Under the pieces are notes generated by a model. That model did no database searches, was not told where the DNA came from, and worked only from the letters and a program-made list of their open reading frames with translations. Positions 36,602 to 44,829 of a stretch of DNA of 64,000 nt are shown piece after piece. Numbering within the stretch: position 1 is the first letter of the stretch; every line of letters starts with the position of its first letter. The position numbers were made by a program, and so were the translations under genes. The stretch spans positions 1 to 64,000 of the forward strand of contig JAFQGF010000040.1 of the NCBI GenBank assembly GCA_017415555.1, written 5' to 3'. Source of the DNA: Akkermansia sp. GTDB lineage: Bacteria > Verrucomicrobiota > Verrucomicrobiia > Verrucomicrobiales > Akkermansiaceae.

Positions 36602-37453
36602 TTACTCGCGCACCAGCGTGCGGAAACGAGCCAAAATGCGGCCGGTAATGGGGCCAGCCACACCGGCACCAATCTTGCGACCATCCAGAGAGGTAGCGGC
36701 AATCACTTCCGCTGCCGTACCGGTCAGGAAGCACTCATCGGCGCTGAGTATGTCGAAGCGATTCATCACCTTCTCGATGCAGGGAATTCCCAGCTCATCG
36801 CAGATATCGAACACGGCGTGGCGGGTAATACCACCAAGAGCGCCCTCTGTCAGCGGAGGTGTCATCACCACACCGTTACGTACGATGAAGATATTGTCAC
36901 CCGTGCACTCAGCTACATTACCACGCTGATTGAGCATGAGAGCCTCGCCTGCCCCCTGAGCCACTGCCTCCATCTTGGCAGAGATACCATTGAGATAGTT
37001 CAGGCTCTTCACCTGCGGGCAGAGAATGTCCGGATTCGGACGACGGAAAGAGGAGGTAATCAAGCTCAGCCCGTTCTCATACATCTCTGCCGGATACAGA
37101 GCGATGTTCTGCACGATAATGAACATGCTCGGTCTGGGACAGTTGCGGGGATTGAGCCCCAAGTCGCCCATACCGCGTGTCACCACGAGGCGGATATAGC
37201 CATCCTCCATACCGTTAGCGGCCACAGTATCCTTTGTAGCCTGACACACCTCCTCGAAGCTCCAAGGGCACTCCATGGAGAGGTAGCGCATGGAATCGAA
37301 CAGGCGTACAATGTGCTCCTCCAGACGGAACACCTTACCGGAGTAAAAGCGAATCCCTTCAAAAACTCCATCGCCGTACAGCAAACCGTGATCGAAAACC
37401 GAAACCTGAGCCTCGGCCGGATCAACCAACTTTCCGTCTAACCAGATTTTCAT
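36602..37453 (-). CDS. ilvE: Branched-chain amino acid aminotransferase
   Basis: 283 residues from ATG 37453 (MKIWLDGKLVDP); the open frame upstream is non-genic. Class IV PLP-dependent aminotransferase motifs: DHGLLYGDGVFEGIRFY, the PLP lysine in QVKSLNYLNG, GEALMLNQRGNVAECTGDNIF and DECFLTGTAAEV. It performs the last step of leucine, isoleucine and valine synthesis. A TATAAT at 37483-37478 on the minus strand gives a promoter with a poor -35 and a leader of about 20 bases. D-amino-acid transaminase is a less likely alternative. Confidence 0.92.
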   Translation of the reverse strand: MKIWLDGKLVDPAEAQVSVFDHGLLYGDGVFEGIRFYSGKVFRLEEHIVRLFDSMRYLSMECPWSFEEVCQATKDTVAANGMEDGYIRLVVTRGMGDLGLNPRNCPRPSMFIIVQNIALYPAEMYENGLSLITSSFRRPNPDILCPQVKSLNYLNGISAKMEAVAQGAGEALMLNQRGNVAECTGDNIFIVRNGVVMTPPLTEGALGGITRHAVFDICDELGIPCIEKVMNRFDILSADECFLTGTAAEVIAATSLDGRKIGAGVAGPITGRILARFRTLVRE

Positions 37454-37586
37454 GATAAAAAAATTGTGAACAGAGCCATTATAGACACTTTCCTGCGCAA
37501 ATAAAGAAGAAAAAGCGGCTGTATGCCATTTTTTGATGGAACGGCACAACTTACTGCCCGTTTTTTCAGCTTCAGGCTCGGAACAT

Positions 37587-38279
37587 TCAGCTATTCTTCT
37601 GTTCCCACACGCGGCGCGCCAGGGCATCCGCCGCCGCGGCCACCTGGGCACGGTGCTTGCTGGTGGCATCAGCCTCGCCAATAACGGCATCATGCCATAC
37701 GGCACAGGCATGGAAGGGGCCGGCAGGTTGTTCGGGGTCAATGGGGACTACTCGGTATTCCGGCCCGGTGCCGTCTATTGCCTGCAACACCTCCAGCAGC
37801 TTCCCCTTATGATTCACCTCCAGATAATTCTCTGCATTCGCCAGACTATCAGCCATCAGGCGCAAAACAACCTTTCGGGCAGCGTTGTAGTTGGAATCCA
37901 TCATCACCGCCCCAATCACACTCTCGAACGTATTGGCCAGAATAGAAAAATGCTGCCGCCCTCCGCTCTTTTCCATCTGCGGACTCATCAGAATATGCGC
38001 CCCCCAACCCAGTGCCGCGCACAACCCGGAGAGATGCTGGCGGCTCACAATACCTGAGCGCAGCTTCGTGAGCGTCCCTTCATCAGCCTTGGGGAAAAGC
38101 GTAAAAAGCTCCCGACTCACCACCAACTCCAGAACAGCATCGCCCAGATACTCCAGACGCTCGTAGTTGAGATTTGTCTTTTTCTTCTGGTCGGAACTGG
38201 GGTGGCTCAAAGCCTGGAGCAACCAGGTCGTATCCGTAAACTTGTATCCCAGAGATTCCTCTATAGCATCGAACTGCAT
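37587..38279 (-). CDS. rnc: Ribonuclease III
   Basis: 230 residues, usual length. It cuts double-stranded RNA, including rRNA precursors. The signature NYERLEYLGDAVLEL is intact. The second catalytic segment reads ILANTFESVIGAVMMD: Asn116 stands where E. coli RNase III has metal-binding Asp114 (ILADTVEALIGG), while the following Glu is kept. A double-stranded RNA-binding domain (about 155-225, KGKLLEVLQAIDGTGPEYRVV, SKHRAQVAAAADAL) follows. It precedes ilvE on the same strand by 133 bases. Confidence 0.93.
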   Translation of the reverse strand: MQFDAIEESLGYKFTDTTWLLQALSHPSSDQKKKTNLNYERLEYLGDAVLELVVSRELFTLFPKADEGTLTKLRSGIVSRQHLSGLCAALGWGAHILMSPQMEKSGGRQHFSILANTFESVIGAVMMDSNYNAARKVVLRLMADSLANAENYLEVNHKGKLLEVLQAIDGTGPEYRVVPIDPEQPAGPFHACAVWHDAVIGEADATSKHRAQVAAAADALARRVWEQKNS

Positions 38280-38334
38280 ACACGCAGCTTAACATATTAA
38301 TAATGACTTTGCGAGCCTGCGGAACGTCATGGTG

Positions 38335-38378
38335 GATTCTCTATTGACAATGGACCATTGACTATTGAGGCATCTCTA
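38335..38378. repeat. Short tandem and palindromic repeat near rnc
   Basis: CTATTGAC / CATTGACTATTGAGG units (38341-38370) with near-palindrome CAATGGACCATTG. Fourteen bases (CTATTGAGGCATCT, 38362-38375) recur with one mismatch at 38759-38772, beyond the inverted-repeat element. Confidence 0.6.
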
Positions 38379-38407
38379 ATAAAACAGAGGGCGAAAAATT
38401 GAAATTA

Positions 38408-38717
38408 GTCGGGCGAGCGAAGCGAGCGGAATTTGTGAGCCTCGCCGTATGGCGAGGCGGCATATGGTAGCCCAGGGCTTCAGCCCTGGGGTTGAGACGT
38501 ATAAATATGGGAACCCCGACGTAAGGAGGGGTGGCATAATGCCCAGGCTTCAATATGTAGCATCGCTTTGTGCCACCCCACCATCCGGTGGGGTTCGGTT
38601 TGTTTTTTCGCTATACCCACGGGTTTCGTTCGCGTTGCTCACTCCACACCGTGGCTATTTTATGCCGCCTCGCCATACGGCGAGGCTCACAAATTCCGCT
38701 CGCTTCGCTCGCCCGAC
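38408..38717. mobile_element. MITE-like element with 57-bp perfect terminal inverted repeats
   Basis: Bases 38408-38464 and 38661-38717 are exact inverted copies of each other over 57 bp, each with internal hairpins (GCGAGCGAAGCGAGC and GCCTCGCC/GGCGAGGC). Between them lie a CCCAGGGCT/AGCCCTGGG hairpin (38471-38490) and ACCCCACC/GGTGGGGT (38575-38594). The 11-base sequence ATAAAACAGAG is directly repeated outside both ends (38379-38389, 38734-38744), which could be a target-site duplication. No transposase is encoded. Total size about 310 bp. Mobility is inferred from structure only. Confidence 0.7.
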
Positions 38718-38865
38718 AAATTTCCGTTTATCGATAAAACAGAGTTTTCAGAGGTTCCCTATTGAAGCATCTGGTGTCCATCCACCTGTAAGACGCACTC
38801 AGCAAAAGAGCCGCCGTCCGCATTCACGAACGACAGCCCGACTTACTAATCAATGAAAAAAGTTT

Positions 38866-39165
38866 TTACTTGCGACGGCGACGAGCAGCCAGACCGGCCA
38901 ACGCCAACAGACTCAGCGTTGCCGTGGTCGGCTCGGGAGCAGGTAAATATGCGTTTGCCTCTTTGTTCATTTCATCAATAACAGGGCCATATGCAGGATA
39001 TCCGCCTATGCTAGGGTCAATCTCATGAATCCACCCTTCTGTAACATAGTCATCATTCAGGGATAGCCATTCCCGCGCGCGATGGGACGATGAGATACCT
39101 GATACAAACCACTGGGCGAAGTATATCTCATTGGAAATGCTATACACCCCTGAACGAAGCTTCAA
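38866..39165 (-). pseudogene. C-terminal remnant of a PEP-CTERM surface protein
   Basis: About 99 residues that end in APEPTTATLSLLALAGLAARR plus basic residues, the PEP-CTERM sorting tail. There is no signal peptide and no ATG: the only nearby start is a TTG at 39165, and the frame stays open upstream into the promoter and start of the opposite gene. The part before the tail (SGVYSISNEIYFAQWFVSG, YVTEGWIHEID) looks like the end of a larger exported domain that I do not recognise. It lies about 150 bases from the inverted-repeat element, which may mark the rearrangement that removed its front. It could still be expressed as a short protein, but that is less likely. Confidence 0.65.
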
Positions 39166-39197
39166 ATGCGTTTGCCCGGGGATGTAGCAATTTGGGC

Positions 39198-39227
39198 TTG
39201 CGTTGAGGTGGTAACATAGCCTATAAT
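39198..39227 (+). promoter_or_regulatory. Promoter of the thioredoxin-fold gene and hrpB, leaderless
   Basis: TTGCGT (39198-39203), 18 bases, TATAAT (39222-39227), 7 bases, ATG 39235. It decides the start at 39235 (MKITAIP) over the ATG at 39226 that lies inside the -10 box. Confidence 0.6.
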
Positions 39228-39234
39228 GCAGCGC

Positions 39235-40521
39235 ATGAAGATAACAGCCATTCCTGCCATACTTGGCGCATTCTGCGCCGTTGCAACTGCTGCGGAACCC
39301 GCCATGCGCGAGGCACTACTGCGATGGGAACAGCAAATGACCGAATACCGAGCCGCTCTGAAAGTAGCCCACACAGATGAGCAGCGGGCCGCCGTGAAGG
39401 TGCCGGATGGAAAGGATGTGGCGTCCGACTTGTGGCTGAGTATCTCCCGCAAGACAGGTGAACGCGAAGAATGGGTGCGCCCTACGGCGGAGGAACGCAT
39501 GCATGGTGCCGTCGACGAGCGCAAGAAAGTGCCGGTGTATGAGTTTGACCAGCCGTGGGCTGCACCTGCGGTGGTGTGGTTCATCAATCATCCGGCAGTC
39601 TTTGCTGAGATATTCAACGGCAAGACACGCCGAGTTTCCTACTACGCCAATGCGCTGCTGGAAAGCCTGAACAGCACACATTACTCCCATCCGGCAGTGG
39701 GGGACGCCTGTGCCAAACTCTCAGAAAGCCAGAGCGTGCGCGTGTACGAGCTGTTGCAGAAAATATACACCCGGAATCGGGATTTTTCCGCCCGAGCCAA
39801 AGCCGCCTTGGCCATGTGCATCATGCTGAATAACCCCACCATTTCCGGTGCAGAAGGCAGTGCCGCCATGGCTCGCAGCAAGCAGGTCTATTTCCTGCGC
39901 CAGGCCGTTCGACTGGCTCCGGAGAATGACATGTTCGGTACCCGAAGCGTGAGCGAAACCGTCATCGAAATGAGCTATATCCTCCGAAACCTCAGCGTTG
40001 GCAGCATCCCGCCGCGCCTGACGGTTACCGCTATGGATGGCAAGCCAGCCACCTTCCCAGTGAAAGGAAAGCCCACCCTCATTTTCTTCTGGTCCGCACA
40101 GGAGCGTCTGGGGTTGAATGTCGTACAGAAACAGCACCAACTCTCCGAGCAATTCCCGGGGCTGGTTTTCTGCCCCGTCACCATACACAGCGAGATGGGA
40201 GCCTGGAAGCAGGAGCTCAACGAGCTTGGTATTGTAGCTAACTGCTTTATGGACGATGAGCAGAACAGCAACGGGCAGGCTTACCGCGTAGCTCAGTTGC
40301 CCACAGCCGTACTGGTGGGAGCAGACAGCCGAATCCTCTTTATCGGCTACCCCGGCCTGCCCCTGCAAACTGCACTGGAATCCCTCTTTGCCAATGAGAA
40401 TCGCCCCCGGGTGACGGTGAGCGGAGAAGCCCCGGTGCTGCAACCGGGGTCGCAACCCACGCCTGCTGAGAAAAGCAGCAATGAAGCACCCGCCCTGCGC
40501 GACATGCCCGACGAGTTCTGA
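39235..40521 (+). CDS. Exported TlpA-like thioredoxin-fold protein without the CXXC pair
   Basis: 428 residues with a signal peptide (MKITAIPAILGAFCAVATAA). A helical N-terminal region of about 240 residues precedes a TlpA/AhpC-like domain starting at LTVTAMDGKPATFPVKGKPTLIFFWSAQERLG. In active TlpA the position after FW carries CxxC; here it reads SAQERLG, so both redox cysteines are absent. The cis-Pro region is QLPTAVLVG. It is predicted to be periplasmic and not a disulfide oxidoreductase. Its stop overlaps the hrpB start by TGATG. Confidence 0.8.
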   Translation: MKITAIPAILGAFCAVATAAEPAMREALLRWEQQMTEYRAALKVAHTDEQRAAVKVPDGKDVASDLWLSISRKTGEREEWVRPTAEERMHGAVDERKKVPVYEFDQPWAAPAVVWFINHPAVFAEIFNGKTRRVSYYANALLESLNSTHYSHPAVGDACAKLSESQSVRVYELLQKIYTRNRDFSARAKAALAMCIMLNNPTISGAEGSAAMARSKQVYFLRQAVRLAPENDMFGTRSVSETVIEMSYILRNLSVGSIPPRLTVTAMDGKPATFPVKGKPTLIFFWSAQERLGLNVVQKQHQLSEQFPGLVFCPVTIHSEMGAWKQELNELGIVANCFMDDEQNSNGQAYRVAQLPTAVLVGADSRILFIGYPGLPLQTALESLFANENRPRVTVSGEAPVLQPGSQPTPAEKSSNEAPALRDMPDEF

Positions 40522-43043
40522 TGGCCGGCTCTCTCCCCATAGAAGCCATCCGCGGCGAGGTTATTAAAGCCTCTGCCATCCCCGGTTTCTGCGTATTGCT
40601 CAGTGCGCCAACCGGAAGCGGAAAATCCACCCGTGTACCCCTCATGCTGACCGAGGCCGGTGTGGCAGAGCGAGGCACCATCATCGTAGTACAACCTCGC
40701 AGGCTGGCAGCCCGGCTACTGGCCGGTTATGTGGCACGCCAATATCCCTGCCCACTGGGACAGGAGGTAGGCTACACCGTACGCTTTGATTCCCGCCGCA
40801 GCGAGGCTACCCGCATTCTGTATGTGACGGATGGCATTCTGGAGCGACGCCTGACAGAAGACCCGCTGCTGCACGGGGTAAGCGCCGTAGTGTTTGACGA
40901 AGTACACGAGCGACGCCTCTCCGGCGACCTGTGTCTGGCTCGAGTGCTGGAGCTGCAACGCCATGCTCGCAGGGATATCGGCGTGTTTGTCATGTCTGCT
41001 ACACTAGAGCTGGATAAATTGCAGAGCTATCTGCCACAGGCTACAATACTGCGAGCAGATGGGCGCCTCTACCCGGTGGAAGTAAGCTACATGCCCCCAG
41101 TCCCCGTGCGAGACAACCGTGGCTATGTGAACATGCCCCCGGTGTGGGAGCAATGCGCTGCCGCCGTTCGCAAGCTGGTGGAGCAAGCAGACAGCGGAGA
41201 TGTGCTGGTGTTTCTGCCCGGAGTCTACGAGATTCGCCGTACGGTGGAAATTCTGGAAAACGTAGGCTGGATGCGGGGGCGCGAGGTCTACCCCCTGCAT
41301 GGGCAGCTCACGCCGGAAGCGCAGGCACGCGCCGTGGACTTCGGGGAACGACCACGCGTCATCGTTTCCACCAACATTGCGGAAACCTCGCTCACCATCG
41401 AAGGCGTGCGCTCCGTGGTGGACTGCGGCACCGCACGTGAAGCCCGCTGGGACTCCCGCCGCGGACTGAGCACGCTGCACATCGTGCCCATCTCGCAGGC
41501 GCAGGCAGAGCAACGTACAGGCCGCGCCGGGCGTCTGGGGCCGGGCCGCTGCATCCGCTTGTGGAGCGAGGCTGAACACCGCCGCCGCCCCCCCTTCCCG
41601 GCCCCGGAGGTACACAGGGCGGACATTTCGATGGCCTTTCTCAATCTGCTGGCCTGGGGCTGCAAAGGCCTGGAAGGCATACGCCGTTTCGGCTGGCCGG
41701 ATGCTCCCACCGAGACAGCCACGTCTGCAGCCTGGAACCTGCTGAAGGAGCTGGGTGCCATCACAGACCGGGAAGGCCTGAGCCCGGTTGGGCAGCAGAT
41801 GCTGCGTTACCCGCTGGCACCCGTGCTGGCACGCCTCCTGGTGGCCGGACAGGAATACCAATGCGAGTCAGAAACCGCCGCCATAGCCGCCCTCATTCAG
41901 GGAGAAAATATTGCTCTGGCCTCCGGGCTGAGCGATAAACTACACGAAGAGGACGACTACACCGATTTCCAGGCCGAGTGGCGTGCGGTGCAGGCGGCAA
42001 CACGCCTGCGGTATGATGCAGCAGCATGCTCGCAACTGGGCATCATGGCTCGTGCCGCACGTGAGGTGACGAATGCTTACCGCCAGCTACTGCGCCACGG
42101 AGCCGCGGAGCCGGACTTTGCCGCGCACCGCGATGGAGTCGTAGCCGCGCTGCTGGGGTCCTTCCCCGCCAATGTGGCAGCTCGCAACAGCTCCACCACC
42201 GGCACCGCACGCCTTACGGCTCGCCGTAGCGGCAAAATCTCCTCGGTAATAGCCAAAGAGGCCGACATTTTTCTGGCAGCCGAGATTGCAGAAATCGGCG
42301 GCAAGGGTGTAGAGACAAGACTTTCCCGCTGTACAGGACTGGATATAAGTGAATTGCCGACACATGAGGACGACATAGCGGTCTACGACAGCACCCGCAA
42401 ACGAGTGCTGAACATGCACCGCGTGCTCTACCGCGACCTCGTGCTCTGCGAGAAGGAAACGGGAGACGCCGCCCCGGAGCAGGCAGCTCCCCTGCTGGCC
42501 GAGCAAGTGATACGCGGCAACCTGAGACTGGAGGGCTGGGATGGCCACGTGCTGCAGTGGATTAATCGCCTCACATGCCTGCGAAATGCCATGCCGGAGC
42601 TGGACATACCGGAGTTCGGAGACGAAGAGCGACTTCTGGCCATTACCATGCTCTGCGAGGGTGCGGTGAGCTACAAAGAAATAGCCACCCGCCCGGTGTT
42701 GCCCATCCTGGCAGAGTGTCTCTCCCCCTGGCAGAAAGACTGCCTGAACCGCTACGCACCCAAAGCCATACGCCTGACCAACGGTCGCGAGGTCAAACTC
42801 CTGTACCGCGAAGACGGCACTCCCTCCTTCGCCCTCAAATGCCAGTTGCTTTTTGGGGTACCGACCACGCCGACCATTGCCGATGGGCGAGTGAAATGCC
42901 TCATCGAGATTCTGGCCCCCAATCAACGCCCATACCAGACAACCTCCGACCTCGTTTCCTTCTGGCGCAATGGTTACCCGCAAATGAAAAAAGACCTCGC
43001 CGGCCGCTATCCCCGCCATGACTGGCCGGATACAGCACCATGA
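40521..43043 (+). CDS. hrpB: ATP-dependent RNA helicase-like protein HrpB
   Basis: 840 residues, usual HrpB size. DEAH/RHA-type motifs: I SAPTGSGKST, Ia QPRRLAAR, II DEVH (VVFDEVHERRLSGD), III SATLE, then VIVSTNIAETSLTI and QRTGRAGRLGPG. The C-terminal HrpB-specific region is present (LTNGREVKLLYRED, KCQLLFGVPTTPTI). Molecular role in bacteria is still poorly defined. Start overlaps the stop of the thioredoxin-fold gene. glnS follows with its own promoter, whose elements begin 27 bases after the hrpB stop. Confidence 0.95.
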   Translation: MAGSLPIEAIRGEVIKASAIPGFCVLLSAPTGSGKSTRVPLMLTEAGVAERGTIIVVQPRRLAARLLAGYVARQYPCPLGQEVGYTVRFDSRRSEATRILYVTDGILERRLTEDPLLHGVSAVVFDEVHERRLSGDLCLARVLELQRHARRDIGVFVMSATLELDKLQSYLPQATILRADGRLYPVEVSYMPPVPVRDNRGYVNMPPVWEQCAAAVRKLVEQADSGDVLVFLPGVYEIRRTVEILENVGWMRGREVYPLHGQLTPEAQARAVDFGERPRVIVSTNIAETSLTIEGVRSVVDCGTAREARWDSRRGLSTLHIVPISQAQAEQRTGRAGRLGPGRCIRLWSEAEHRRRPPFPAPEVHRADISMAFLNLLAWGCKGLEGIRRFGWPDAPTETATSAAWNLLKELGAITDREGLSPVGQQMLRYPLAPVLARLLVAGQEYQCESETAAIAALIQGENIALASGLSDKLHEEDDYTDFQAEWRAVQAATRLRYDAAACSQLGIMARAAREVTNAYRQLLRHGAAEPDFAAHRDGVVAALLGSFPANVAARNSSTTGTARLTARRSGKISSVIAKEADIFLAAEIAEIGGKGVETRLSRCTGLDISELPTHEDDIAVYDSTRKRVLNMHRVLYRDLVLCEKETGDAAPEQAAPLLAEQVIRGNLRLEGWDGHVLQWINRLTCLRNAMPELDIPEFGDEERLLAITMLCEGAVSYKEIATRPVLPILAECLSPWQKDCLNRYAPKAIRLTNGREVKLLYREDGTPSFALKCQLLFGVPTTPTIADGRVKCLIEILAPNQRPYQTTSDLVSFWRNGYPQMKKDLAGRYPRHDWPDTAP

Positions 43044-43069
43044 AAAGTGCGTCAGTTTGCGGAATGAGC

Positions 43070-43098
43070 TTGCTTTGGAGCGGTGAAAGCGGTAGAAT
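43070..43098 (+). promoter_or_regulatory. Promoter of glnS, leaderless
   Basis: TTGCTT (43070-43075), 17 bases, TAGAAT (43093-43098), then 7 bases to ATG 43106. It decides the glnS start over the in-frame ATG codons upstream, which precede the promoter. Confidence 0.65.
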
Positions 43099-43105
43099 CG
43101 CGCGC

Positions 43106-44797
43106 ATGACGAACGAGGAAAATAACTCAAAAAAGGACTTCATCCGTGAGTGGATTGCAAGTGACCTGGCAGAAGGCCACTGCAAAGTACCTATCACGCG
43201 TTTCCCCCCGGAGCCGAACGGCTACCTGCACATCGGCCATGCCAAGGCTATCTGCCTGGATTTCGGTGTAGCAAAGGAATATGCCCATCTGGGTGCCGTA
43301 TGCCACCTGCGTTTTGATGACACCAACCCTTGCAAGGAAGATGTCGAGTTCGTCAACTCCATTCAGGAGGACATCAAGTGGCTCGGGTTCGACTGGGGCG
43401 AGCACCTTTACTGGGCATCCGACATTTTCAACTTCTACTACGAATGCGCTGTTCACCTCATTAAGAACGGCTTGGCCTATGTGGACGAACAGGATCGTGA
43501 GACCATGCGCCAGCAGCGCGGCAACCTCACCACCCCCGGTACCCATTCCCCTTACCGCGACCGTTCCGTGGAGGAAAACCTGGCACAGTTCGAGGCGATG
43601 AAAGCCGGCAAGTTCCCGGAAGGTGGTGCCGTTCTGCGTGCCAAGATTGACATGGCCAGCAGCAACATGAACATGCGCGACCCGGTCATCTACCGCATTT
43701 CCTACGACCACCACCACAACACGGGCAACAACTGGTGCATCTACCCGATGTACGACTTTGCGCACCCGCTGGAGGATGCCTACGAGTACATCACCCACTC
43801 GCTCTGCACACTGGAATTCGAGAATCACCGCCCCCTTTACGACTGGGTTATCGAGAACTGCCCCATTCCGGCAGGCTCCCGCCCGCAGCAGCGCGAGTTC
43901 TCCCGCCTCAACATTACCTACACCGTCATGAGCAAGCGTAAGCTGCGCCAGATGGTGGAGGAAGGCTATGTGGCCGGCTGGGATGATCCCCGCATGCCCA
44001 CCATCTGCGGTATGCGCCGCCGCGGCTATCCCGCCCCGGCTATCGTGGACTTCTGCGAAGGCGTAGGTATCACCAAGTTCAATGGTAACACAGACGTGGC
44101 ACGACTGGAAAACGCAGTTCGTTCTGAACTGAATACTCATGCAGAGCGTCGCATGGCCGTTCTGAATCCCCTTAAGCTGGTACTCACCAATCTTGCCGAT
44201 GGGCACGAGGAAGAGGTGGAGGTTGTCATCAACCCCGAGAAGCCGGAACTGGGCAACCGCAGGATTACCCTCACCAAAGAGGTCTGGATTGAGCGGGACG
44301 ACTTCATGGTGGAGCCGCCCAAAAAGTATAAGCGCATGAGTCCCGGTGCCTGTGTGCGCCTTCGCGGTGGCTACTGCATCGTCTGTACCGACTATGTGGC
44401 AGATGCCGAGGGCAATGTGACCGAGGTACACGCCGAGGTGCTTCCCGGCACTATCGGTGCCAACCCTCCGGAAGGTATTCGCTGCAAGGGTGCCATTCAC
44501 TGGGTATCTGCCAAATACGGCGTGAAGGCCGAAGTCCGACTGTACGACCGACTGTTCAAGGATGAAGCTCCGGATGCCAACCCGGAGGGCTTCCTGGCCT
44601 CCCTGAATGCGGACTCACTGACTGTACTGAAGGAGGCCGTCGTGGAACCGGCTCTGGCCGCTGCACCGGCCGAGTTCCTGTGCCAGTTTGAACGCACGGG
44701 CTACTTTGTGGCCGACCGCTACGACCACAGCGCCGAGCACCCCGTATTCAACCGCTCCGTAGGACTGCGTGATTCCTGGGCTAAGATGAACAAGTAA
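43106..44797 (+). CDS. glnS: Glutaminyl-tRNA synthetase
   Basis: 563 residues, usual length. Class I motif LHIGHAKA at about 41-48, preceded by RFPPEPNGY; KMSKS-type loop VMSKRKLRQ; GWDDPRMPT is GlnRS-typical. The C-terminal two-barrel anticodon-binding domain is complete (VWIERDDFM, GYCIVCTDYV, ATIHWVS-like region, FERTGYFVADRYD). It charges tRNA(Gln) directly. The same window also contains gatB, so the organism has both direct charging and an amidotransferase; the latter may then serve mainly Asn-tRNA. Confidence 0.96.
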   Translation: MTNEENNSKKDFIREWIASDLAEGHCKVPITRFPPEPNGYLHIGHAKAICLDFGVAKEYAHLGAVCHLRFDDTNPCKEDVEFVNSIQEDIKWLGFDWGEHLYWASDIFNFYYECAVHLIKNGLAYVDEQDRETMRQQRGNLTTPGTHSPYRDRSVEENLAQFEAMKAGKFPEGGAVLRAKIDMASSNMNMRDPVIYRISYDHHHNTGNNWCIYPMYDFAHPLEDAYEYITHSLCTLEFENHRPLYDWVIENCPIPAGSRPQQREFSRLNITYTVMSKRKLRQMVEEGYVAGWDDPRMPTICGMRRRGYPAPAIVDFCEGVGITKFNGNTDVARLENAVRSELNTHAERRMAVLNPLKLVLTNLADGHEEEVEVVINPEKPELGNRRITLTKEVWIERDDFMVEPPKKYKRMSPGACVRLRGGYCIVCTDYVADAEGNVTEVHAEVLPGTIGANPPEGIRCKGAIHWVSAKYGVKAEVRLYDRLFKDEAPDANPEGFLASLNADSLTVLKEAVVEPALAAAPAEFLCQFERTGYFVADRYDHSAEHPVFNRSVGLRDSWAKMNK

Positions 44798-44829
44798 GCC
44801 ACCATAATCCTTTCCAGGTCTTTTCCAAC

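Noticed and set aside
43040..43105. Longer glnS product starting at 43040
   Set aside because: The ATG at 43040 lies upstream of the promoter and overlaps hrpB; the product from 43106 matches normal GlnRS N-termini.
43127..44500. Long minus-strand open frame antisense to glnS
   Set aside because: glnS is certain on the plus strand; the antisense frame is a by-product of codon usage, as are similar ones opposite ribBA, hrpB, adk and the reductase.
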